In this document: one piece after another, positions 1 through 6,301 of the stretch
Layout of the letters: each line of letters opens with the position of its first letter
Position numbering within the stretch: the stretch's first letter is position 1
Source of the DNA: Desulfobacteraceae bacterium
GTDB lineage: Bacteria; Desulfobacterota; Desulfobacteria; Desulfobacterales; Desulfosalsimonadaceae
Assembly: GCA_007131845.1 (NCBI GenBank)
Contig: SLPT01000348.1
Location: 1 to 6,992, forward strand
DNA length: 6,992 nt
Reading direction: 5' to 3'
Made by a program: the position numbers and the translations under genes
The notes under the pieces: model-generated
The model's input: the letters and a program-made list of their open reading frames with translations, nothing else
Database searches by the model: none
What the model was told of the DNA's origin: nothing

Positions 1-542
1 ATTCTTTCCAGGAGATCTTTTACTTCCGCAAAACCGCTTTCTACAATCAGGCCATCGACAATGCCGCCGTTTCCGGCCGCCAGTTCGATGGCCGGGGCGC
101 TGCCAAGCGATCGGCCCATGATCCACAAGGGGCCTTTATACCCTTTTTCATCCAGAGTGTTCCGGATGTGAGCCAACACGGTATACGCATCGGCAAACAG
201 GTTCGATACCGTGGGAGATCCCGTTGAGATCCCGTAGCCCCGGTAGTCGGCGACAATGAAATTGATACCGCTGGAGAGATAAATCGGACCGATTGTATCA
301 TAGTCATGCGCGATTTCACCGTTGCCGTGAAAAAACAGGATGACCGGACTCTCCCGGGCATCCAGGTGCAGGCGGCATCCGATTACGGCATTGTCCGGTG
401 TTTCCACGGCGATCTCGTCCGCCCGGCTGCCATCCGATACAATGGGCGCTTTACGTGGATGGAAAAGGATTTGCAGTATTTCAGGCCGATCCAGTGCCGC
501 AGCCCGGGAAATGACACTTGGCTGTGTCGATTCTGACGTCAT
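1..542 (-). CDS. Alpha/beta hydrolase, Bem46/ABHD-like (partial, N-terminal 180 residues)
   Basis: Read on the minus strand from ATG at 542-540, the frame stays open for 180 codons and leaves the window, so the C-terminus is missing. The start is supported by AAGGAG at 555-550, seven bases upstream. The protein shows the alpha/beta-hydrolase core: a strand followed by HGNGE at residues 72-76 (oxyanion-hole region), then ADYRGYGISTGSPT at about 98-111, a signature of Bem46/ABHD13-type serine hydrolases, then the nucleophile elbow GRSLGS at 143-148 with Ser145 as the probable catalytic nucleophile. The catalytic Asp and His would lie beyond the edge. No signal peptide or membrane segment is seen, so it is probably cytoplasmic. 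The natural substrate cannot be read from the sequence. It is divergent from the secretion operon and need not be related to it. Family assignment is firm; function is unknown. Confidence 0.88.
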   Translation of the reverse strand, partial: MTSESTQPSVISRAAALDRPEILQILFHPRKAPIVSDGSRADEIAVETPDNAVIGCRLHLDARESPVILFFHGNGEIAHDYDTIGPIYLSSGINFIVADYRGYGISTGSPTVSNLFADAYTVLAHIRNTLDEKGYKGPLWIMGRSLGSAPAIELAAGNGGIVDGLIVESGFAEVKDLLER

Positions 543-549
543 GTGGGAA

Positions 550-555
550 CTCCTT
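550..555 (-). promoter_or_regulatory. Ribosome binding site of the hydrolase gene
   Basis: On the minus strand this reads AAGGAG, a strong Shine-Dalgarno match seven bases before the ATG at 542-540. It fixes the start of the hydrolase, whose other end is outside the window. Confidence 0.75.
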
Positions 556-620
556 ATTGAGGCATCTGCCTGATTTGGCTCTTTACTTGCTTGAGCGTTA
601 ATCTACCACAATCATACTAA

Positions 621-675
621 AAAAGCGTATATATTTTTTGCGAAAACAATGATTATTAGAGATTTATACGCTTTT
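621..675. repeat. 11-base inverted repeat AAAAGCGTATA with 33-base spacer
   Basis: AAAAGCGTATA at 621-631 is exactly matched by its reverse complement TATACGCTTTT at 665-675. The arms lie between the hydrolase and gspG and could be paired operator half-sites or, less likely, the stem of a weak hairpin. The arms are AT-rich except for a central GCG, so chance is not excluded. No known regulator motif was recognised. Confidence 0.45.
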
Positions 676-707
676 AATTGCGGATTTTCATTTCCATGGG
701 AGAAAAC

Positions 708-719
708 AATTTCGAAATT
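708..719. promoter_or_regulatory. 12-base perfect palindrome, candidate operator
   Basis: AATTTCGAAATT at 708-719 is identical to its own reverse complement. It lies about 100 bases before gspG, next to the promoter candidates, so it is placed where a dimeric repressor or activator could act. Such palindromes also arise by chance in AT-rich DNA. No specific regulator can be named. Confidence 0.3.
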
Positions 720-721
720 CC

Positions 722-750
722 TTGAAATCAGTCATTGTTTTGTTTAAAAA
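722..750 (+). promoter_or_regulatory. Weak candidate sigma-70 promoter for the gsp operon
   Basis: TTGAAA at 722-727 matches five of six bases of the -35 consensus, and TAAAAA at 745-750 follows after 17 bases with four of six bases of the -10 consensus. A competing reading is TTGTTT at 735-740 with a -10 near 758-766. The AT content makes false matches likely, so this only suggests where transcription of gspG may begin. Confidence 0.25.
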
Positions 751-814
751 TATATTAATTTATATATGCGCTCCGTAGCGTATAGAAAAATCCGAGTGTT
801 TAAAAGGAAATTTT

Positions 815-1267
815 ATGCTGTCCCGAATTTTTACCCCAAAAACCGGCACAAACCAAAAGGGGTTCACCCTCATCGAATTAATGGTGGTCATTGTCATATT
901 GAGTGTTCTTGCCGTTTATATGGCGCCCCGACTCATAGGTCGCGATGATCAGGCCAGGCAGCAGCGCGCAAGAATCGATATCGAGGCCCTGGAAACCGCG
1001 CTTAAGCTTTATCGGCTGGATACCGGCACCTACCCGACCACGGAGCAGGGGCTCGAATCCCTGGTGGAACAGCCCGAAGGCGTCCGCAACTGGCGGGAAG
1101 GGGGATATGTTGACAGAGGAAGGATTCTGAAGGACCCGTGGGGCAACGATTATGTGTATATCAGCCCGGGTAACCACGGAGACTTCGATATACTTTCATA
1201 TGGTGCCAATGGCCAACCCGGCGGGGAGGGGGTAAATGCAGAAATCAGGAGCTGGGAGCTCGAATAG
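815..1267 (+). CDS. gspG: Type II secretion major pseudopilin GspG
   Basis: GspG is the major subunit of the periplasmic pseudopilus, a short fibre thought to push exoproteins through the GspD channel. The 150-residue length is typical. The start at 815 follows AAAGGAA at 803-809. A 16-residue basic leader ends in QKG and is followed by FTLIELMVVIVIL, so prepilin peptidase should cut after Gly16; the conserved Glu5 of the mature protein is Glu21. The hydrophobic helix spans about 17-40. TGTYPTTEQGLESLV (about 70-84) and LKDPWGNDYVYISPG (about 105-119) are diagnostic GspG motifs. The C-terminal calcium loop is present (SYGANGQPGGEG, 128-139), but the usual GAD reads GAN (Asn132) and the usual ADI reads AEI (Glu143). 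It is the first gene of the operon. Identification is certain; the altered calcium loop is the oddity. Confidence 0.97.
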   Translation: MLSRIFTPKTGTNQKGFTLIELMVVIVILSVLAVYMAPRLIGRDDQARQQRARIDIEALETALKLYRLDTGTYPTTEQGLESLVEQPEGVRNWREGGYVDRGRILKDPWGNDYVYISPGNHGDFDILSYGANGQPGGEGVNAEIRSWELE

Positions 1268-1393
1268 CCCGGCCGGAACCCAATGCCTTTTCAGATCCTT
1301 GAGCCGGTGAAACCGATTTTCAAGCCATTGCCATCCACTATTATCCGTTACTTCGAAGCCTGTTTCTTTATATCGGGTACGAATGTTCTGCCT
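1268..1393 (+). other. Spacer or leader-coding stretch between gspG and gspH
   Basis: This stretch lies between the gspG stop codon at 1265-1267 and the preferred gspH start. It has no stop codon in the gspH frame, which is also the gspG frame. From ATG 1283 it would add 37 residues to the GspH leader, with no domain I recognise. It is either untranslated, the leader of a longer GspH, or a remnant. I see no hairpin, terminator or promoter in it. Confidence 0.4.
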
Positions 1394-2011
1394 ATGCCGG
1401 TATGGACCCGGATTTTTCGCAGCCATAGTCCCGGTACGGCCGCACTGCGACTGCTGAAGAATACCCGCGCATTTACGTTAATAGAGATCATTGTCGTGTT
1501 AAGCCTTATCGGGACGATGCTGTTTTTCGCCCTGCCCAGGATGGAGGGATTCCGGGAAGGCACAGACCGGCGGGAGGTTTCAAAGTGGATCCTGCTGAAT
1601 GTCGCGCACCTGAAAAACAAGGCGGTTGAAACACAGACGCAGTATGTGCTGTTTATAGATATGGACACCCATCGTTTCCGGATTGCCATGCAAAAGCCCG
1701 CTATCCCTGAGGATTTCCCGGAAGATTCCTCCGGCGAATACGATCATGATCCTTTCGATCCGGACAGCGCCCGGCAGGAGGCCGAAGAACAAACCTTTGA
1801 ACTGCCGCAAGGATTCCGGCTTACGTCCGTTCATTACTCGGCGGACCATACAGAAACCAGCGGGACTGCGGAAATCCGGTTCCATCCGAAAGGATATTCC
1901 GACCAGGCGATCATTCACGTGACGGACCGGCGGAACCGACAGCAATCATACCTTGTGGAAGCGTTTCTTCCGCATGTGACAATCCATGATGAACATATCA
2001 CGTTCCAGTAA
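1394..2011 (+). CDS. gspH: Type II secretion minor pseudopilin GspH
   Basis: GspH is a minor pseudopilin thought to join the tip complex to the GspG fibre. With ATG 1394 the product has 205 residues and a 26-residue leader; FTLIEIIVVLSLIG starts at Phe27 and the conserved Glu5 is Glu31. The residue before the cut is Ala26 instead of the usual Gly. FHPKGYSDQAIIHVTD (about 163-178) is the GspH-type C-terminal strand pair. Residues about 106-132 form an acidic Asp/Glu/Pro-rich insert. The start is uncertain: the frame is open back to the gspG stop, and ATG 1283 would give 242 residues with a 63-residue leader, long for a prepilin. Neither ATG has a clear ribosome binding site. I chose 1394 because of leader length. 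The end overlaps gspI by 26 bases. Family is secure, start is not. Confidence 0.87.
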   Translation: MPVWTRIFRSHSPGTAALRLLKNTRAFTLIEIIVVLSLIGTMLFFALPRMEGFREGTDRREVSKWILLNVAHLKNKAVETQTQYVLFIDMDTHRFRIAMQKPAIPEDFPEDSSGEYDHDPFDPDSARQEAEEQTFELPQGFRLTSVHYSADHTETSGTAEIRFHPKGYSDQAIIHVTDRRNRQQSYLVEAFLPHVTIHDEHITFQ

Positions 2012-2420
2012 CCCGGAAGGTAAGGCGCAAAAGCAGTGCCGTTCAGGCTTTACACTGCTGGAGGTGCTTATTTCCGTTTCGATCGTTGCCATCGTTCTGG
2101 TAAGCGCACTCCGCCTGCAGGGACAATCGGTCACCATGAACGAATCCGCCCGGTTTTATTCAACAGCGCCGTTTCTTGCGCAACAAAAAATGGCCGAGGT
2201 CCGGTTCGATCCGCAGCGGTTTATGGGAACCGATTCCGGGCGGTTTGACGAAATGCCTGTACAATATTCCTGGCGCGTGGTGGTTGAAAGCCTTATGCTA
2301 GGCGGAGTAGAAAATGATGAACTGCCGGTTTACGATGTCACCGTGACGATCCATTCCGCAGTGACGAAAACCAGTTACGTATTGCAAGCCTATTTTCATG
2401 CCTTTGATGAAGAGATCTGA
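1986..2420 (+). CDS. gspI: Type II secretion minor pseudopilin GspI
   Basis: GspI is a minor pseudopilin that nucleates the I-J-K tip complex. The product is 144 residues, slightly above the usual 120-130. The leader of 21 residues ends in CRSG, and FTLLEVLISVSIVAIVLV follows from Phe22, with mature Glu5 at Glu26. After the membrane helix, LAQQKMAEV (about 64-72) and YSWRVVVE (94-101) match conserved GspI positions. The start ATG at 1986 is followed at once by a second ATG at 1989, either of which could be used; neither has a good Shine-Dalgarno sequence. The first 26 bases lie inside the end of gspH, which suggests coupled translation. The 3' end overlaps the presumed gspJ start by 23 bases. 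Confidence 0.94.
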   Translation: MMNISRSSNPEGKAQKQCRSGFTLLEVLISVSIVAIVLVSALRLQGQSVTMNESARFYSTAPFLAQQKMAEVRFDPQRFMGTDSGRFDEMPVQYSWRVVVESLMLGGVENDELPVYDVTVTIHSAVTKTSYVLQAYFHAFDEEI

Positions 2421-3198
2421 CACGGTCATGGTCCTGTTTTCCGATACCGCATCCAAACGAAGGACCGCCGGCTTCACCCTGATAGAGATACTGGTTTCCA
2501 TATCCATCTTTGCGGTGCTGGCAACCATGGTCTACAGCTCTCTCAATGCGGTACTTTCCAGAAACGAGGCCATCAAGGAGGCCGGCAATGTCCATGAAAT
2601 GGCCAAAAACGCACTCAACCGGATGACCATGGATCTGACGGCCATGTTCGTGGAGCAGTATCCGGAATACCAGGTTCCCGGCATCAATGACCCGCCGGAT
2701 CCGTACCGGGTACTTGGGGAAGAAGACTATGTACGGGGAAACCTTTCTTCACGGCTTTCGTTTGTATCCACCGAGCACCTGGGTATCTCATCGGATATTG
2801 TCTCCGGTCTCGGACGGATCGTATACTATCTGGAGCAGCCCGGAGACAGGCCCGGAGACCGGTTTGCAGACCGGTCCGGCAACGGGGACGGACAGGGCCT
2901 GCTGCTGAAACGTTCGGAAAAACCGTTTCCCTACGATATAGATCCGGACAGTCCGTTGGATACGGCTCAGGACCCGGTTCTCTGCGAAGGGATCGAGACT
3001 TTCTCACTGACGTTCGTGGATGAAAACGGACAGACCCACAGGGAGTGGAATTCGGATTCGGAGACCTATCGGTTTGCCACGCCCCGGGCCGTTATCATTC
3101 ATATGAAAGTGGCATCAAACAATGCTGCACACGACTTTACAACCCGGGTGGATATCCCGGTGTACCGGGAGCGTCTTGAAGATATTCGCAGGCAGTAA
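2398..3198 (+). CDS. gspJ: Type II secretion minor pseudopilin GspJ
   Basis: GspJ is a minor pseudopilin of the I-J-K tip complex. The open frame gives 266 residues, longer than the usual 190-230. The leader ends in RRTAG, cleavage is expected after Gly25, and FTLIEILVSISIFAVLATMV begins at Phe26 with mature Glu5 at Glu30. The helix continues into YSSLNAV and the N-rich helix with ALNRMTMDL (about 87-95), typical of GspJ. The length excess includes a low-complexity stretch near residues 148-172 with repeated PGDR-type units. In-frame ATGs at 2407 and 2428 would give leaders of 22 and 15 residues and are equally plausible; none has a clear ribosome binding site. The start at 2398 lies 23 bases inside gspI. 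Its end overlaps gspK. Confidence 0.94.
   Translation: MPLMKRSDTVMVLFSDTASKRRTAGFTLIEILVSISIFAVLATMVYSSLNAVLSRNEAIKEAGNVHEMAKNALNRMTMDLTAMFVEQYPEYQVPGINDPPDPYRVLGEEDYVRGNLSSRLSFVSTEHLGISSDIVSGLGRIVYYLEQPGDRPGDRFADRSGNGDGQGLLLKRSEKPFPYDIDPDSPLDTAQDPVLCEGIETFSLTFVDENGQTHREWNSDSETYRFATPRAVIIHMKVASNNAAHDFTTRVDIPVYRERLEDIRRQ
2839..2874 (+). repeat. Three imperfect 12-base tandem units inside gspJ
   Basis: CCCGGAGACAGG (2839-2850), CCCGGAGACCGG (2851-2862) and TTTGCAGACCGG (2863-2874) are in frame and encode PGDR, PGDR and FADR at residues 148-159 of GspJ. The first two units differ at one base, the third at four more. This looks like a short in-frame duplication in a surface loop, followed by more Gly/Asp-rich sequence. 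It does not disturb the reading frame. Confidence 0.75.
3167..3171 (+). promoter_or_regulatory. Ribosome binding site that favours a TTG start for gspK
   Basis: GGGAG at 3167-3171 lies four bases before TTG 3176-3178. The ATG at 3122 has no comparable sequence. The site lies within the coding end of gspJ, consistent with coupled translation of gspJ and gspK. Confidence 0.5.
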
Positions 3199-4270
3199 CA
3201 AGGGCGTTGCCCTGGTGATTACCCTGGGCGCCATCACCATCATCGTTGCGGTGACCCTGGAAATGAACCGGCAGATGCGACAGTCGGTTTCCGCTGCAGC
3301 CGCCACGAGAAATCAGATGACGCTCACGCACATGGCCGGGGCTGGAATCGAAATCGGAAAAGCGATTCTGGCAAAAGAAAGACGGCAAGCCGAGAGCGTT
3401 TCCCTTCAGGATGACTGGGCCGATCCCGAAACTATAGAGGCCTATCTCGAACGGATGGCCTTTGACAATGGAACGGTTTCCCTGAAAATCACCGATGAAC
3501 GAAGCCGGATTCAGTTGAATGCGCTGGTGCGGTTTCCGGAAGGACGGGATTTCAACCCCAACCAGCAGCAGTTGTGGCAGCGTTTTTTCCCGCTTGCCAT
3601 GGCAGCGGCGGAATTCGGGGATGCAGGGTCTTTTTTCGGCGGTGACGATATTACCCCGGACATGATCATCAATCCGGTGAAGGACTGGCTCGATTCCGGA
3701 GATGATGGCGCCATTACCGGGCTGACAGGGGCGGAGGACGATTACTACCAGGCCCTTGATCCCCCATACGGCATTCGCGACGGCCCGTTCAAACATATCA
3801 AGGAATTGCTGCGGGTGCGGAATATCAGCGAGGAAATGTTTTACGGGTTCGACATAGACAACTACCTGAGCGTCTTCGGGATGACCCCGGTCGACGGGGA
3901 CCGCAACCGGTTCACCTATGACGGCAGGATCAATATCAATACCGCTGAAATGCCCGTTGTGGCGGCATTGCTTCCGGAAGGCTATGAATTTCTCGCAGAA
4001 GAGCTCATCGCCTTCCGGGAGGAAAAGACAAACGGGGAGTACCTCCATGATCTTTCCCAGCCGGGCTGGTACAAATCGGTACCCGGCCTGGAAGATGCGG
4101 AGATAAACCCCGGACTGATAACAACTGAAAGCGACCATTTTCGCATCGAGGCCGTCGCGGAACTCGACGGCGCGAAACTCGGCGCCACTGTCGTCGTCGT
4201 GCGTGAACAAGACGAAGAGACGGGCAGGTGGCGCTGCAGGACGCTTCGCTGGAGCTACCAGGATCTATAA
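3176..4270 (+). CDS. gspK: Type II secretion minor pseudopilin GspK (TTG start)
   Basis: GspK is the large minor pseudopilin that caps the pseudopilus tip. From TTG 3176 it has 364 residues and a 10-residue leader MKIFAGSNKG, cut before VALVITLGAITIIVAVTLE. An ATG at 3122 would give 382 residues, a 28-residue leader and a 77-base overlap with gspJ; the TTG is preferred because of GGGAG upstream, the short leader and a 23-base overlap like its neighbours. Position 5 of the mature protein is Ile, not Glu, which is normal for GspK. The family's helical insert and metal-site region is visible: KDWLDSGDDG (169-178), GAEDDYYQALDPPYG (185-199) and IKELLRVRNISEEMFYG (208-224). GRININTAEMPVVAALLP (250-267) is the conserved NINTA motif. 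The 3' end overlaps gspL by 43 bases. Confidence 0.94.
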   Translation: MKIFAGSNKGVALVITLGAITIIVAVTLEMNRQMRQSVSAAAATRNQMTLTHMAGAGIEIGKAILAKERRQAESVSLQDDWADPETIEAYLERMAFDNGTVSLKITDERSRIQLNALVRFPEGRDFNPNQQQLWQRFFPLAMAAAEFGDAGSFFGGDDITPDMIINPVKDWLDSGDDGAITGLTGAEDDYYQALDPPYGIRDGPFKHIKELLRVRNISEEMFYGFDIDNYLSVFGMTPVDGDRNRFTYDGRININTAEMPVVAALLPEGYEFLAEELIAFREEKTNGEYLHDLSQPGWYKSVPGLEDAEINPGLITTESDHFRIEAVAELDGAKLGATVVVVREQDEETGRWRCRTLRWSYQDL

Positions 4271-5748
4271 GCAGAAAACTCCTTTGCATTGATATTCGCG
4301 ATGAAGCCGTAACAGCCATCCGGATTTCTTCGGGCTTGAAAACCAATCGCATTGAAAGCCACTGCCGCATCGGCTTCGATCAGGCCCCGGATGACACGGA
4401 AAACCGCCTCTTCTGGGCCATCGGAAAAATGGTGGAGGAAACGGGTGCGTCCGGGGCTTCCTGCATCCTGTCGCTCCCTCCGGGTGACGTGGCCTATCGC
4501 AATGTAAAGCTGCCCTTCAGGGAACGGAAAAAAATCAGCCAGCTGCTCCCCTTTGAACTGGAATCCGGACTGCCCAGTCCCGTGGAGGAGTTTACCATTG
4601 ATTTCGCCATTGTTCATAAGGCGGAATTTACGGATATCATCGCGGCATCCGTCAAGACGGAGACCCTGGACGAACTGACCGGAATGCTTCGCCACTTTGG
4701 CATCAAAGCCGGATACATCACATCCGCCCCCGTTGCCGAGGCGCTGTGGTACGCCCGGTATGGCATGGCAAAATCCGACGGCTTTTTGTTTCTGGATGTC
4801 GATGACGTCTGCGCCACGGCCTGCCTGGTATTTTCCGGCAAGCTGCACCTGGCGAGAACCTTTCGGCTCCCGCGGGGAAATCCGGAAAAAAGAACCGAAC
4901 GGCTCAAAAAAGAAATCCGCCGGATCACTGCAGCATTTGAAACCATATATGACGATGAATGCCAATTTGATAAGATTCTGCTTTCCTGTACCGACTCCGG
5001 CGATTGGGAAGAACAACATGCCCGGCAGATTGGACAGGCGCTGCATGATGCCCTTGATGTGGATGTCCGCGAGGTAACCCTGGCCGAAGACGGCGGCTTT
5101 AAAAATCTTCAGTATCCTGAAAACGACCGCTTTGAAAAGCGTCTGTTCAACTCTGCCCTGGGGCTTGCGGGAATCGAAATCGGCGGCATCGCGCCGTTCA
5201 ACTTCAGCCGGGACCATTTTTTCATCCGGAAACATCTGGAAGAAAACAAAACCGAGCTGGTGGCCACCGGCATATTGTTTTTCATGGTTTTCATCATGAT
5301 ACTGGGCAATGTTGTTGTCCATGCACGGTTTCTGGATCATCAGGTCCGTCAGCTGGATGCCGGGATTGCTGAAATATTCAGGACTACGCTGCCGGATCAA
5401 TCTATGGGCAACGATCCCGTAAGCCAGATAGAAAGCGAAATCGAAAGGATTCGAAGGCAAAGCGCCCTTGCCGGTGATGCGGCCGAGGATATTGTCAACA
5501 TTGATATCCTCAATGCCATCAGCCAAAGCATACCTGAAGATATCGACGTGCTGGTAACCGGCATGGTGCGATCCGACGATCACGTGACCATTTCCGGAAC
5601 CATCGACGGATTCAACGCGGTGGAGGAAGTCAAAAGCCAGCTCGAAACCGTGGCGTTTTTCGAAACAATCACCATCAGTTCCGCCAATATGGACAGCAGC
5701 ATCAATCGCGTCCGCTTCCGCATCCGCGCGGACCTGGCGGGCTTATAA
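4228..5748 (+). CDS. gspL: Type II secretion inner-membrane platform protein GspL (GTG start)
   Basis: GspL binds the ATPase GspE on its cytoplasmic side and GspM through membrane and periplasmic parts. The product has 506 residues from GTG 4228, with GAAGAGA at 4214-4220 seven bases upstream. Residues about 17-320 form the actin-like (PilM-like) cytoplasmic domain, starting with strand LLCIDI (18-23) and including LPFELESGLPSPVEEF (107-122) and FLFLDVDD (186-193). PFNFSRDHF (323-331) leads to one transmembrane segment at about 345-365. The periplasmic part has a coiled-coil-like stretch (about 366-410) and a ferredoxin-like PilN-type domain (about 425-503). The total exceeds the roughly 400 residues of enterobacterial GspL, mainly through a larger periplasmic linker. 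The start lies 43 bases inside gspK. Identification rests on domain order and position. Confidence 0.92.
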   Translation: MALQDASLELPGSISRKLLCIDIRDEAVTAIRISSGLKTNRIESHCRIGFDQAPDDTENRLFWAIGKMVEETGASGASCILSLPPGDVAYRNVKLPFRERKKISQLLPFELESGLPSPVEEFTIDFAIVHKAEFTDIIAASVKTETLDELTGMLRHFGIKAGYITSAPVAEALWYARYGMAKSDGFLFLDVDDVCATACLVFSGKLHLARTFRLPRGNPEKRTERLKKEIRRITAAFETIYDDECQFDKILLSCTDSGDWEEQHARQIGQALHDALDVDVREVTLAEDGGFKNLQYPENDRFEKRLFNSALGLAGIEIGGIAPFNFSRDHFFIRKHLEENKTELVATGILFFMVFIMILGNVVVHARFLDHQVRQLDAGIAEIFRTTLPDQSMGNDPVSQIESEIERIRRQSALAGDAAEDIVNIDILNAISQSIPEDIDVLVTGMVRSDDHVTISGTIDGFNAVEEVKSQLETVAFFETITISSANMDSSINRVRFRIRADLAGL

Positions 5749-5760
5749 TCCCGGAGTACC

Positions 5761-5766
5761 GGAGGA
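5761..5766 (+). promoter_or_regulatory. Strong ribosome binding site for gspM (GTG start)
   Basis: GGAGGA at 5761-5766 is a near-perfect Shine-Dalgarno sequence just before GTG 5771-5773. It fixes the start of gspM despite the non-ATG codon, and it is the best ribosome binding site in the operon. Confidence 0.75.
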
Positions 5767-5770
5767 TTTT

Positions 5771-6301
5771 GTGAATATCAACCTGAATCGCCGCGAGCGG
5801 ATAGTTCTCATAGGAGCCGGCATTTTTCTTGCAGTTTTTTTTATTTTCCAGTTGGTCATTGCTCCCGTATTCGAAAGGAGACACAATCTGGAGGCCGAAC
5901 TGGCGGAAAAAAAACAAACCGCTGCACAGATGCACGAAAAACGCGATGAGTATCGCCAGGTTCGGCAGCGCATGGAAGCGGCGCAAGAGGAATTTTCAGG
6001 CCGGCCCGAAAATTTTTCCCTGTTTGCTTTTTTGGAACGGCTGGCGGGCACCAGCGGCATAAAAAATCATATCGCCTACATGCGGCCCAGCACCACGATG
6101 GACGATTTTACGGGTCTTACCATTTCCAGGGTGGAGATGCGGCTTGAAGGCATCACGCTGGAAAACCTGGCGGATTATCTTTTTCAGGTGGAAGCATCCG
6201 AGAACATGGTGCGTGTCAACCGGCTTTCCATCAATAAATCAGGGGAGCGCGATGGCCCGGTCAACGTGGTGATGCGGGTTGAAACCGCAGAGGCATCCTG
6301 A
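5771..6301 (+). CDS. gspM: Type II secretion inner-membrane platform protein GspM (GTG start)
   Basis: GspM is a bitopic inner-membrane protein that pairs with GspL and helps place the platform around the pseudopilus. The product has 176 residues. A short basic cytoplasmic N-terminus (residues 1-10, NLNRRERI) is followed by one transmembrane helix at about 11-32, a charged coiled coil at about 35-75, then a small alpha/beta periplasmic domain (about 80-172), as expected for the GspM/PilO class. FLERLAGTSGI (87-97) and LEGITLENLADYLFQVE (125-141) resemble the GspM/PilO ferredoxin-like fold, in which a helix follows the first strand. It begins 22 bases after gspL. Sequence conservation in this family is low, so the call depends on topology and on its place between gspL and gspN. 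Confidence 0.88.
   Translation: MNINLNRRERIVLIGAGIFLAVFFIFQLVIAPVFERRHNLEAELAEKKQTAAQMHEKRDEYRQVRQRMEAAQEEFSGRPENFSLFAFLERLAGTSGIKNHIAYMRPSTTMDDFTGLTISRVEMRLEGITLENLADYLFQVEASENMVRVNRLSINKSGERDGPVNVVMRVETAEAS

Larger units (their letters stand above)
543..814. other. AT-rich divergent intergenic control region
   Basis: This 272-base stretch separates the minus-strand hydrolase from plus-strand gspG and must hold the promoters for both. It is clearly more AT-rich than the flanking genes, with long A and T runs around 619-639 and 741-767. I see no convincing gene in it: an open frame from 766 to 948 only overlaps gspG in another frame and has no recognisable product. It contains an 11-base inverted repeat, a 12-base perfect palindrome and three copies of AAAACAAT, listed separately. 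No riboswitch, tRNA or Rho-independent terminator was recognised. Confidence 0.7.

Noticed and set aside
619..640. Possible Rho-independent terminator formed by A6 and T6 runs
   Set aside because: The would-be stem is only A-T pairs with no GC-rich core, and no gene ends toward it from either side.
766..948. Small plus-strand open frame of 60 codons overlapping the start of gspG
   Set aside because: Its second half is out of frame with gspG and it has no ribosome binding site or recognisable sequence.
3206..3260. Missing Glu5 in GspK read as a defect
   Set aside because: Lack of Glu5 is a known normal trait of GspK, which caps the tip, so it does not indicate a broken gene.
3137..4210. Long minus-strand open frame of 357 codons opposite gspK
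   Set aside because: It is fully antisense to a well-recognised gspK, has no family motifs and no good ribosome binding site; GC-rich third positions often create such shadow frames.
4255..5583. Minus-strand open frame of 442 codons opposite gspL
   Set aside because: It mirrors the gspL reading frame, has no recognisable domain and lacks conserved membrane or motif patterns, while gspL fits its operon place.
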